From Bacteroidales bacterium (GTDB lineage: Bacteria; Bacteroidota; Bacteroidia; Bacteroidales; P3): a DNA stretch of 11,955 nt. The DNA is taken from the NCBI GenBank assembly GCA_023227645.1, contig JALNVJ010000032.1, positions 1-11,955 on the forward strand. Direction: 5' to 3'. Shown here piece by piece: positions 1 to 6,583 of the stretch. A model generated the notes under the pieces. It saw only the letters and a program-made list of their open reading frames with translations. It searched no databases and had not been told where the DNA came from. A program made the translations under genes and the position numbers. Numbering within the stretch: position 1 is the first letter of the stretch; every line of letters begins with the position of its first letter.

Positions 1-737
1 AACATTTCAGCATAAAGATCAGAAGCTATATATGTGTTTCCACTATCATCTACTTGCCAACTGCCAAAAATAACAAACGAATATGGTTCTAAATCCTTAC
101 ATTTCTTTAATAGCTCTTCTTTATTTTTTGCATCAATTCCATATTCAATTTGAATTCCTTCATTTTCATAAACTTTGAGTGTATTAATTGCGTGTTTCAT
201 AAAAAAATCTCCAGTAGGAGATTTGTCTGCCCAAACATATACTTTTTGAGTATTAGGGAACATTTTTAGCCCAGTTTTATAAACTCTTCCAATACCATAA
301 TCACTTATTATACCCGTTATGTTCTTATATTTAATATCTCTTTCGGATTCAAGTTCTGAAACAAAAACAATTGGAATTTTACTAATAATTGAATCACTAT
401 ACGTTAGGAATAAGTTTGTTGCCCCATAGTCAAAAGCTATAATAACATCAATCTTTCCTTTGTTATTTTTAAAATACCTCTTTATGATTTCTATCCTCTT
501 CTCTTCTGAGTTCTGTTTTTCGTTTAGATAAATCTCCTTAAGGCCAATGGTAAAGTCTTCTCGTTCAAATTGCTTCATCATTGCTTCCTTGCAGCTTATA
601 GACCAAGAATTATCTTTGGTGAAAGAACTAACGTAAAGAATATTCTTTTTGTCTTGACTTCCTGAAAAACCATAGAAAGGTACTAATAAGACAAGAATTA
701 TTATGTAGAATGAGTATTTTTGTGTTATCTTTAGCAT
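1..737 (-). CDS. Exported periplasmic-binding-like protein, 3' part missing (possible sensor N-terminus)
   Basis: The first 245 codons run from an ATG at 737 leftward without a stop to the window edge, so the C-terminus is missing. Residues 1-26 form a signal peptide or N-terminal anchor: basic start, hydrophobic stretch at about 10-24 and a possible cleavage after FSG. The rest looks like a type I periplasmic-binding fold of the ABC substrate-binding family (PF04392-like): ILYVSSF at 33-39, IDVIIAFDYGATNLF at 97-111, IPIVFVSE at 121-128 and NITGI at 139-143. This domain is known both as a free lipoprotein or binding protein and as the extracellular sensor of hybrid histidine kinases. Without the rest of the gene I cannot choose, though the absence of an obvious lipobox cysteine slightly favours a sensor or anchored protein. 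No partner gene is visible; the next genes on this strand are tRNAs. The gene is certain, the role tentative. Confidence 0.7.
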   Translation of the reverse strand, partial: MLKITQKYSFYIIILVLLVPFYGFSGSQDKKNILYVSSFTKDNSWSISCKEAMMKQFEREDFTIGLKEIYLNEKQNSEEKRIEIIKRYFKNNKGKIDVIIAFDYGATNLFLTYSDSIISKIPIVFVSELESERDIKYKNITGIISDYGIGRVYKTGLKMFPNTQKVYVWADKSPTGDFFMKHAINTLKVYENEGIQIEYGIDAKNKEELLKKCKDLEPYSFVIFGSWQVDDSGNTYIASDLYAEM

Positions 738-830
738 ATTAAATTTGGGTTTTCATAATTTATTTATATCTAACTATTATTATAACAAGCAAATTGTTCA
801 TATTTCAATATGAGATGCGTTTACTATAAA

Positions 831-838
831 CAAATATA
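831..838 (-). promoter_or_regulatory. Possible -7 promoter box for the left-edge gene
   Basis: On the minus strand this reads TATATTTG, an exact match to the Bacteroidetes -7 consensus TAnnTTTG. It would start transcription near 826 and give a leader of about 89 nt before the ATG at 737. The only nearby TTG that could serve as a -33 element (863-865) is 24 bp away, longer than usual. In DNA this AT-rich an exact box turns up by chance fairly often, so this is only a candidate. I see nothing else of note between 738 and 950. Confidence 0.3.
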
Positions 839-950
839 ATAATATAAGAATGTACGAATATACAACATTATTAGTTTTTTTGCAAGTTTTTTTTGGAAAT
901 TTATTATTGTAATATAGTTTTCAACTCATTAATAGGAATTGTTATAGATC

Positions 951-988
951 ACAAAAAAAAGCTAACATAAAATTAATTAGTTAGCTTT
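951..988 (-). terminator. Rho-independent terminator of the tRNA unit
   Basis: AAAGCTAAC (958-966) and GTTAGCTTT (980-988) form a perfect 9 bp stem around a 13-base loop. Read on the minus strand, the stem is followed at once by a run of eight Ts (960-953, partly shared with the stem). It begins 5 bases after the 3' end of tRNA-Arg, which is where the end of the tRNA transcript is expected. Confidence 0.8.
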
Positions 989-992
989 GAAG

Positions 993-1066
993 TGATTCAG
1001 GCGGGATTCGAACCCACGACCTACTGCTTAGAAGGCAGTTGCTCTATCCAGCTGAGCTACTGAACC
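993..1066 (-). tRNA. tRNA-Arg (anticodon TCT)
   Basis: The minus strand folds as a full cloverleaf of 74 nt. The acceptor arms GGTTCAG and CTGAATC pair over 7 bp with one G-T. The D arm is GCTC/GAGC, the anticodon stem is ACTGC/GCAGT around loop CTTCTAA, and the T arm is GTGGG-TTCGAAT-CCCGC. The anticodon TCT reads AGA and AGG codons, which are the main arginine codons in the AT-rich genes here. The discriminator is A and CCA is not encoded, so CCA must be added after transcription. It is the last tRNA of the unit, lying between two hairpins. Confidence 0.95.
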
Positions 1067-1075
1067 ATCCTTGAT

Positions 1076-1103
1076 AAAAAAAGGAATCTATTGATTCCCT
1101 TTT
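1076..1103 (-). terminator. Terminator-like hairpin between tRNA-Pro and tRNA-Arg
   Basis: GGAATC (1083-1088) and GATTCC (1093-1098) pair around a 4-base loop, and flanking A and T runs plus one G-T pair lengthen the stem to about 11 bp on the minus strand. A run of seven Ts follows in the minus direction (1082-1076). The structure has the form of an intrinsic terminator but sits within the tRNA unit, downstream of tRNA-Pro and upstream of tRNA-Arg. It may reduce transcription of the Arg gene or act as a processing signal. No separate promoter for tRNA-Arg is visible in the 38 bp gap. Confidence 0.6.
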
Positions 1104-1104
1104 G

Positions 1105-1179
1105 TCGGGGTGGCAGGATTCGAACCTGCGACCTCCAGTTCCCAAAACTGGCGCGATAACCGGACTACGCTACACCCCG
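1105..1179 (-). tRNA. tRNA-Pro (anticodon TGG)
   Basis: A 75 nt cloverleaf on the minus strand. The acceptor arms CGGGGTG and CACCCCG pair perfectly over 7 bp. The anticodon stem CCAGT/ACTGG holds loop TTTGGGA with anticodon TGG, which reads CCN proline codons through a modified first base. The T arm GCAGG-TTCGAAT-CCTGC is canonical. The discriminator is A and no CCA is encoded. It lies 22 bp downstream of tRNA-Ser, so the two are almost certainly co-transcribed. Confidence 0.95.
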
Positions 1180-1200
1180 AAATGTCCTATCAATTCTTCT

Positions 1201-1289
<89 letters not shown>

Positions 1290-1312
1290 AATCCCTTTCA
1301 GAATTGGTCGTG

Positions 1313-1342
1313 CAAAATTACAATTATTTTCACAACTACAAA
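1313..1342 (-). promoter_or_regulatory. Promoter of the Ser-Pro-Arg tRNA unit
   Basis: On the minus strand TTTG (1342-1339) is followed after 18 bp by TAATTTTG (1320-1313). This matches the Bacteroidetes housekeeping promoter (TTTG, about 19 bp, TAnnTTTG) in both boxes and spacing. Transcription would begin near 1308, about 19 nt before the mature 5' end of tRNA-Ser. It is one of the better-supported promoters in the window because box, spacing and position all agree. Confidence 0.6.
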
Positions 1343-1620
1343 ATTTATAAGGGTTTTTTATTCATTTTAATCTGACCATATCTTATAAACATTATGTTTA
1401 CACGTAGTTATAAAAGTATAATTATCCTATTTTGAACGTTTATTTTTATTTTTAATCTATCATTTATCAAAAAGAGATTGAAATAAAGAAAATTTGATCC
1501 GAAAGGTTCCAAAATATTTGTTCAAGTCTTATTTTTAATTCTTAATGAAACAAAGTTAGGAAGAAAACGTAATAAGCAATAATCGTAAATTTTTATACTT
1601 TGAATTAGTTAAGAGTTTTT
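1343..1620. other. Non-coding gap between the tRNA unit and the PLD gene
   Basis: With the tRNA promoter this makes 331 bp without a gene. It is very AT-rich and holds no convincing reading frame or RNA. Two things can be seen. A perfect 7-1-7 palindrome, TAAACATTATGTTTA, lies at 1386-1400, about 44 bp upstream of the tRNA promoter. A near-miss of the -7 box (TA, three bases, TTTG) lies at 1594-1602, close enough to the ATG at 1621 to be the PLD promoter, but with wrong spacing inside the box and no -33 TTG at the right distance. Confidence 0.5.
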
Positions 1621-2688
1621 ATGGAAAGCAAATACCAACTATTTAATGACAACCTTGTCCTTTTCAATGATATGTTAAAAAGTATTGAGTCAGCTACTAA
1701 ATGTATTCTATTAGAAACATTTCGCTTTGGTGTTGGTTCAATTGGAGAGAAATTTCGATCGGCTTTAATTATAAAAGCTCGTCAGGGTCTTAAGGTTAAA
1801 TTATTGGTTGATGCTTGGGGTAGTGATTACGATAATTCTTTTTTTAACCCATTGATAGAAGCAGGAGTTGATTTAAGGGTTTATAAAAAGTTAAAGCTGG
1901 CAAGAACTTATTTTGTAAAGAATCATTGCCGCAATCATAGGAAGATTCTAATGATTGACAACAAGATTACCTATATTGGTTCATCAAATATCACTGCTTA
2001 TTCCTTAAATTGGAGAGAATTAAATCTTAAGATTGAAGATGTAAATCTTACAAAACTATTTAGATATTCATTTAATGAAAGTTTCCGTTCTTACAACAAA
2101 TATACACTAACAAAGAAAAGCTATAAAAGAAATCAATATCATAATTCTTGGGTTTTGGTACAAGATGTTCCAAACCCATATAGACAAACGATAAAGAAGT
2201 ATTATCAGAAAATGATTGATAGGGCAACAAAAGATATATTAATTGAAAGTCCTTATTTCTTACCAGGACATATATTAAGAAAAAAACTTTGTGATGCTGC
2301 AAAAAGAGGGGTTAATGTAGTAGTCACTATGCCTTTTCATTCTGATGTTCGTTTAGTTGATATTGTTAGAAGAAAGTATTTGGGAGAGTTGCATGAAAGT
2401 GGAGTGAAAATTCGTTTATATACTTCAGGCAATCTTCATTCCAAAGGATTTATGATTGATGATGAGGTTTTCTCCATTTCTTCTTCAAATTTTGATTATC
2501 GAAGTTTTAGGTATCAATATGAGCTTGCATTAATTGGGGATGAGAAATCTATTTTGGAGAATTTAAGAATTCATTTCGATGAAACCCTAATCCACTCCAA
2601 GGAATTTGATTACGAAAGTTGGAAGAAACGTTCTGGTGTTGAGAAGTTTTTCGAATGGATTCTATTACCTATAAGATATTTACTATAA
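1621..2688 (+). CDS. Cardiolipin synthase-like phospholipase D family protein
   Basis: This 355-residue protein has two phospholipase D (HKD) domains. The first motif has H106, K108 and D113, followed by GSSN at 120-123. The second has H273, K275 and D280, followed by SSSNFDYRSF at 287-296, a pattern typical of bacterial cardiolipin synthases. These enzymes transfer a phosphatidyl group between phospholipids, here probably making cardiolipin at the inner membrane. There are no N-terminal membrane helices, so it resembles the shorter ClsB-type proteins more than ClsA, and membrane contact may come from the hydrophobic, basic C-terminus (FFEWILLPIRYLL). The first strand (YQLFNDNLVLFNDML) is part of the domain, which supports the ATG at 1621. 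The next gene starts 66 bp later from its own promoter. Another phosphodiesterase or transphosphatidylase of the PLD superfamily is possible; the fold is certain, the substrate inferred. Confidence 0.85.
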   Translation: MESKYQLFNDNLVLFNDMLKSIESATKCILLETFRFGVGSIGEKFRSALIIKARQGLKVKLLVDAWGSDYDNSFFNPLIEAGVDLRVYKKLKLARTYFVKNHCRNHRKILMIDNKITYIGSSNITAYSLNWRELNLKIEDVNLTKLFRYSFNESFRSYNKYTLTKKSYKRNQYHNSWVLVQDVPNPYRQTIKKYYQKMIDRATKDILIESPYFLPGHILRKKLCDAAKRGVNVVVTMPFHSDVRLVDIVRRKYLGELHESGVKIRLYTSGNLHSKGFMIDDEVFSISSSNFDYRSFRYQYELALIGDEKSILENLRIHFDETLIHSKEFDYESWKKRSGVEKFFEWILLPIRYLL

Positions 2689-2703
2689 CCTTTAAAAACA
2701 AAC

Positions 2704-2733
2704 TGACATTTTGTCAATTCTTTTGTATCTTTG
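2704..2733 (+). promoter_or_regulatory. Promoter of the sigma-54 regulator gene, with overlapping palindrome
   Basis: TATCTTTG at 2726-2733 is an exact -7 box. CTGACA at 2703-2708 sits 17 bp upstream, where a -33 element is expected, although it reads CTG, not TTG. The 13 bp inverted repeat TGACATTTTGTCA (2704-2716) covers this -33 position and could be an operator. It could also be a weak terminator hairpin for the preceding gene, since TTCTTTT follows. Transcription would begin near 2738, about 17 nt before the ATG at 2755. The placement also rules out the TTG at 2731 as a start codon, because that TTG is part of the promoter box. Confidence 0.6.
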
Positions 2734-2754
2734 CATTCAAATATAACGAGTACA

Positions 2755-3984
2755 ATGATAGACATTCAATCAATTAAGACGAGATTTGGTATCTTAGGAA
2801 ATAACCCAGAGCTAAATAGAGCCTTGGAAATTTCACTTCAAGTTGCCCAAACAAATATGAGTGTTTTGGTAACAGGAGAGAGTGGTGTTGGGAAAGAAGT
2901 TTTTTCAAAGATAATTCATCAATATAGTCCAAGAAAGCATAATAAACATATTGCAGTTAACTGTGGAGCCATTCCTGAGGGAACAATAGAAAGTGAGTTG
3001 TTTGGTCATATTAAAGGGGCTTTTACAAGTGCTGATAGAGATAGAAAAGGATATTTTACAGAGGCCGATAAAGGAACAATATTTTTAGATGAGGTTGGAG
3101 AATTGCCAATGTCTATGCAAGCGAAGCTTCTAAGAGTTCTTGAAAGTGGAGAGTTTCTTCCTGTTGGTTCAAGTAAAACAATTAGAGTTGATGTTCGAAT
3201 TGTTGCTGCTACAAACGTAAATCTATTAGATGCAATAAATAAAGGACGATTTAGAGAAGACCTTTATTATCGATTATGCCAAGTTTCAATCTTTGTCCCC
3301 CCTTTAAGAGAAAGAAAGGATGATATATATCTCCTTTTTAGAAGGTTTGCTGTGGAGCAATCAGAACGATATAAGATGCCAATGATTAGCCTAACTAATG
3401 AAGCAAGAAACTATCTTCTTAATTATCGCTGGAAAGGAAATATACGTCAACTTAAGAATGTAACAGAACAAATTTCAATAATTGAAAAAGAGAAACTTAT
3501 AACCCTTGATACCCTAAAACAATATATACCAATAGTCTCAACCCTCCCAATGGTTGTTGATAATAGCCTTTTTGAAGATAATTTTTCTAGTCAAAAAGAA
3601 ATAATTTTCACAATTCTCAATAATAAACAACAGATTAAACTCCTGAGAAAAGAGGTTGAAGAATTAAAAGACTTTGTTAAACAGGTTCTTAGTGATAGAC
3701 AGCATGAGCCTCGTTTGATTCCCTCAGGTAGTCAATCAAGCAGTTTGATTTATCCTAACCAACCCAATCAAAACTCAGAGCAAGAGGAGCAGGAAGATGA
3801 GATAATTGATAATGAATATTCTGAAATTGATGAATCTCCTATTTCTTTAGTTGATATGGAAAAGAAGATGATAATATCTGCCCTGCAAAGAGCTAAAGGA
3901 AAACGTGCTTCTGCAGCAAAGGAGCTTGGAATATCTGAAAGAACCCTTTATAGGAAGATAAATGATTTTGATATAGAGCTTTAA
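2755..3984 (+). CDS. Sigma-54-dependent transcriptional activator (AAA+, Fis-type HTH), no receiver domain
   Basis: A 409-residue enhancer-binding protein that would use ATP hydrolysis to open promoters bound by sigma-54 RNA polymerase. The AAA+ domain begins almost at the N-terminus: Walker A GESGVGKE at 41-48, the sigma-54 contact loop at 88-93, Walker B IFLDEVGE at 109-116, AATN at 151-154 and the arginine-finger region RFREDLYYRL at 165-174. A linker at about 284-310 is probably a coiled coil, 311-362 is acidic and Ser/Gln/Asn-rich, and 366-409 is a Fis-type helix-turn-helix (KRASAAKELGISERTLYRKI). There is no receiver, GAF or PAS domain, so activity is probably set by expression or a partner. 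This matches a short activator conserved in Bacteroidetes, often found beside miaB, which is not here. The contact loop reads GAFTSA instead of GAFTGA. I chose the ATG at 2755; an upstream TTG at 2731 overlaps the promoter. aroA follows after 17 bp. Confidence 0.9.
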   Translation: MIDIQSIKTRFGILGNNPELNRALEISLQVAQTNMSVLVTGESGVGKEVFSKIIHQYSPRKHNKHIAVNCGAIPEGTIESELFGHIKGAFTSADRDRKGYFTEADKGTIFLDEVGELPMSMQAKLLRVLESGEFLPVGSSKTIRVDVRIVAATNVNLLDAINKGRFREDLYYRLCQVSIFVPPLRERKDDIYLLFRRFAVEQSERYKMPMISLTNEARNYLLNYRWKGNIRQLKNVTEQISIIEKEKLITLDTLKQYIPIVSTLPMVVDNSLFEDNFSSQKEIIFTILNNKQQIKLLRKEVEELKDFVKQVLSDRQHEPRLIPSGSQSSSLIYPNQPNQNSEQEEQEDEIIDNEYSEIDESPISLVDMEKKMIISALQRAKGKRASAAKELGISERTLYRKINDFDIEL

Positions 3985-4001
3985 TTTTTCAATTAATTAA
4001 A

Positions 4002-5189
4002 ATGCAAGAGTTTAAAGTCCCTTCATCCAAAAGTATTAGCAATAGGCTTTTGATAATTAAGTATCTATCTAAGAGTGATAAAATAATAAAAAATCTATCT
4101 TTAGCTGAAGATACCCTTTTAATGCAAGATATTCTTAACCAAATTGATAAGAGTTCTTATAATTATATTTTTTGTGATAATGCAGGTACAGTTACCCGGT
4201 TTATTCTTTCTCTCTTAGCTCTTAAAGAAGGAATTTGGAAAATTGATGCTAGTAATCAAATGAGGGAAAGACCAATTAAACCATTACTAGAAGTTTTGAA
4301 GAATTTAGGAGCTGAAATAATATATTTAGAAGACGAAGATACGCTTCCAATTCAAGTTGTTGGAGGGAATTTAATTGGAGGAAAAATGATTGCGATTAAC
4401 TCTCAACAAAGTAGTCAGTTTATTTCCTCTTTGCTTTTAGTTTCTCCATATATCAAAGGAGGTCTAAGTATTCAAATTGATGAAGATATGGTTTCTAAAC
4501 CTTATCTAAAAATGACAATTGACCTAATGAAAAAATTTGGAGCTAATATAAAAGAAAAAGGTAGCCAATTAATTATTAGGCCTTCTAAATATAATTTTGA
4601 GGAAACCGAGGTTGAGAATGATTGGTCAAGTGTTTGCTTTGCTTTTGAAAAGCTCAGCATTCTTAAAGGCGAAGCTATATTTATTAAAAATTTATATACC
4701 AATTCCTTGCAAGCTGACTCAATTGCAATAACCTATTTTTCTTATTTCGGAATAAATGCTCAATTTGAGAATAATGGATTGAGAATATCTTATAATCATG
4801 AAAACATATATAAGGGAAAGGAATTATTATTAGATATTAATGACTGTCCCGATATCTTTCCATCATTAGCTTTGGTGTCCTTGTTTTCTGAGAAGAAAGT
4901 AGTCTTTATAGGAATAATAAGCTTGGAATTTAAGGAAAGCAATAGAATTAAAGCTATGGCAGAAGGATTAAGGCAAATTGGGGCTAAGGTAAGTTTTGAT
5001 AAGGATAGGTTTACTGTTGATGGATTTCAAGAAAAAGAATTGATAAATAAGCCAATCTTAATCAAAACGTATGATGATCATAGAATTGCTATGACATTTG
5101 CAATTGTAGCCATTAAATATCCTAATATTCAAATAGATAATAATGATTGTGTCAGTAAGTCTTTCCCTATGTTTTGGGAAAATCTATAA
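4002..5189 (+). CDS. aroA: 3-phosphoshikimate 1-carboxyvinyltransferase (EPSP synthase)
   Basis: This cytoplasmic enzyme joins phosphoenolpyruvate to shikimate-3-phosphate in the sixth step of the shikimate pathway to chorismate and aromatic amino acids. Family signatures in order are PSSKSISNR (7-15, substrate-binding K10, S11, R15), NAGTVTR (60-66), RERP (88-91), SSQF (137-140), KPYLKMT (166-172), the catalytic aspartate D284 in CPDIFPSLA, KESNRI (311-316) and DDHRIAM (358-364), with SKSFP near the end. At 395 residues it is shorter than the usual 410-430. The loss is at the N-terminus, where about a dozen residues before the first strand are missing; no earlier in-frame start exists because a TGA closes the frame upstream. 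Position 314 is Asn where most family members have Asp (KE[ST]DR). It is probably co-transcribed with the sigma-54 regulator 17 bp upstream. No other shikimate gene is visible. Confidence 0.93.
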   Translation: MQEFKVPSSKSISNRLLIIKYLSKSDKIIKNLSLAEDTLLMQDILNQIDKSSYNYIFCDNAGTVTRFILSLLALKEGIWKIDASNQMRERPIKPLLEVLKNLGAEIIYLEDEDTLPIQVVGGNLIGGKMIAINSQQSSQFISSLLLVSPYIKGGLSIQIDEDMVSKPYLKMTIDLMKKFGANIKEKGSQLIIRPSKYNFEETEVENDWSSVCFAFEKLSILKGEAIFIKNLYTNSLQADSIAITYFSYFGINAQFENNGLRISYNHENIYKGKELLLDINDCPDIFPSLALVSLFSEKKVVFIGIISLEFKESNRIKAMAEGLRQIGAKVSFDKDRFTVDGFQEKELINKPILIKTYDDHRIAMTFAIVAIKYPNIQIDNNDCVSKSFPMFWENL

Positions 5190-5259
5190 ATATCCAATAA
5201 TTAATCTTGTATTTTATGGCTACAAAGGCATTGTTTAAAGTTTGCTCTGTATTATTTAG

Positions 5260-5904
5260 CTAAAACATTGAAATGATAACCTCTTCTAGCTCTTCAGGTG
5301 TTGTTGGAGTTTCAAATCTCTTTATTGTCTTTCCATCCTTAGATACAATAAATTTTGTGAAATTCCATTTAATTTCATTTCCTTTAGCAAATTCTGGTTG
5401 GTATTTTGCGAGGATACTCATAAGTTGTTCGCCTATCTCATTATTCTTAAACCCTTCAAAAGGTGCATGTTCTTTTAAGAATTTATATAAAGGAGCAGCT
5501 TCTTTGCCATTAACATCAATTTTTTCGAACATTTGAAAGCTAACTCCATAATTTTTAGTACAGAATTCTTTTATTTCTTCGTTCTTACCTGGTTCTTGAC
5601 CAAGGAATTGATTGCAGGGGAAACCAAGAATAACAAGTCCTTTTTCTGAATACCTTTTATTTAATTCCTCTAAACCCTTATAATGATTTGTAAAACCACA
5701 TTTGCTTGCTGTATTGACAATCAATATGATTTTCCCCTTGTATGCAGAGAAGTCTATTGTTTCTCCGTCCAAGGATACCATCTTAGCATCATAAATTGAT
5801 TTTATGTTCTCATCTACTGTATTGGATTGACCATATACAAAAGAGGATAAAGAAGCCAAAAAGACTAGAGCAAAGCAAAAAAGACTGAGTTTAATATTTT
5901 TCAT
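5260..5904 (-). CDS. Glutathione peroxidase-family thiol peroxidase, exported paralog
   Basis: A 214-residue cysteine-type member of the glutathione peroxidase family, which reduces hydrogen peroxide and organic hydroperoxides. Residues 1-25 are a clear signal peptide (basic start, hydrophobic core LSLFCFALVFLASLSSF, likely cleavage VYG|Q), so it should work in the periplasm or be exported. The peroxidatic C69 is in SKCGFT; Q99 (FPCNQF), W180 and N181 (WNFTKF) complete the catalytic tetrad. C115 (EFCTKNYGV) is where the resolving cysteine of thioredoxin-dependent members lies, as in yeast Gpx3. I therefore infer a thiol-disulfide partner such as a periplasmic thioredoxin-like protein, not glutathione. 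It is the second gene of a two-gene unit, 19 bp after its cytoplasmic paralog, and by eye more than half of the residues are identical. It converges on aroA with 70 bp between them, where I see no strong terminator. Confidence 0.92.
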   Translation of the reverse strand: MKNIKLSLFCFALVFLASLSSFVYGQSNTVDENIKSIYDAKMVSLDGETIDFSAYKGKIILIVNTASKCGFTNHYKGLEELNKRYSEKGLVILGFPCNQFLGQEPGKNEEIKEFCTKNYGVSFQMFEKIDVNGKEAAPLYKFLKEHAPFEGFKNNEIGEQLMSILAKYQPEFAKGNEIKWNFTKFIVSKDGKTIKRFETPTTPEELEEVIISMF

Positions 5905-5923
5905 ATTTTTTCAATTATTTAGT

Positions 5924-6469
5924 TTAGAGCATTTTTTCAATTTCATTTTCCATATCCTTAGGATTAATAGATGATTCAAATCTTTTTACTGTTTTTCCAT
6001 CTTTAGACACTAAGAATTTAGTGAAATTCCATTTAATTTCGTTTCCTTCAATAAATTCAGGAGAGTTTTCCTTAAGAATTGAAGTTAATTTATCCCCTAC
6101 TTCCTTATGTGGAAATCCTTCAAATGGAGCTTTTGTTTTCAGATATTTATATAAGTCAGGAGCATTATCACCATTAACATCAATTTTAGAGAACATTCTA
6201 AAACTAACACCATAATTAAGTGTGCAAAATTCAGATATTTCTCCATCTACTCCAGGCTCTTGAGCAAGGAATTGATTGCAAGGGAAGCCTAAAACAACAA
6301 GGCCTCTATCAGCATATTTCTTATTTAATTCCTCTAAGCCCTCATATTGACCAGTGAAACCGCATTTACTAGCAGTGTTCACAATTAGCACAACTTTATC
6401 TTCATAATCACTTAAGTCAACCATTTGACCATTAATAGCTTTCATCCTAAAATTATGTATACTTTCCAT
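5924..6469 (-). CDS. Glutathione peroxidase-family thiol peroxidase, cytoplasmic paralog
   Basis: A 181-residue protein of the usual length for a cytoplasmic member of the family and without a signal peptide. The peroxidatic C36 is in SKCGFT, a further Cys is C64 (FPCNQF) with Q66, the resolving cysteine is C82 (EFCTLNYGV), and W147-N148 (WNFTKF) complete the active site. These cysteine positions are the same as in yeast Gpx3, a thioredoxin-dependent peroxidase, so thioredoxin is the likely reductant. It is the first gene of the pair with the exported paralog and lies behind a candidate promoter at 6562-6569. The two genes look like a local duplication in which one copy acquired (or this copy lost) a signal peptide. 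Codon use is like that of the neighbours. Confidence 0.92.
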   Translation of the reverse strand: MESIHNFRMKAINGQMVDLSDYEDKVVLIVNTASKCGFTGQYEGLEELNKKYADRGLVVLGFPCNQFLAQEPGVDGEISEFCTLNYGVSFRMFSKIDVNGDNAPDLYKYLKTKAPFEGFPHKEVGDKLTSILKENSPEFIEGNEIKWNFTKFLVSKDGKTVKRFESSINPKDMENEIEKML

Positions 6470-6561
6470 ATTCTTTTTTATTAATTGTTATTATATATTA
6501 TTGTACTTATATTAACATAAAATGAGCATATTTTATTGTTATTCAGCATAAAAAAATGGAT

Positions 6562-6583
6562 CAAAGATACAATATCATGATAT
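6562..6583 (-). promoter_or_regulatory. Candidate promoter and operator palindrome of the peroxidase operon
   Basis: On the minus strand TATCTTTG (6569-6562) is an exact -7 box, giving a start near 6557 and a leader of about 88 nt to the ATG at 6469. Two bases upstream lies the perfect 12 bp palindrome ATATCATGATAT (6572-6583), within the spacer between the -7 and -33 positions, where a bound repressor would block transcription. I see no good -33 TTG at the right distance. Control by a peroxide-responsive regulator would suit the genes but is only a guess; the palindrome does not let me name one. Confidence 0.4.

Noticed and set aside
1386..1400. Palindrome TAAACATTATGTTTA as an operator of the tRNA unit
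   Set aside because: It is about 44 bp upstream of the -33 box, short and made mostly of A and T, with nothing else to support regulation of the tRNAs.
2072..2302. A 76-codon minus-strand frame
   Set aside because: It lies wholly inside the PLD-family gene on the other strand and shows no domain or codon pattern of its own.
4502..4702. A 66-codon minus-strand frame
   Set aside because: It is antisense to the middle of aroA, whose protein motifs are continuous through this stretch.
5273..5536. An 87-codon plus-strand frame, and a similar one at 6021-6215
   Set aside because: Both are antisense to the same part of the two peroxidase genes; their likeness to each other only reflects the duplication of the real genes.
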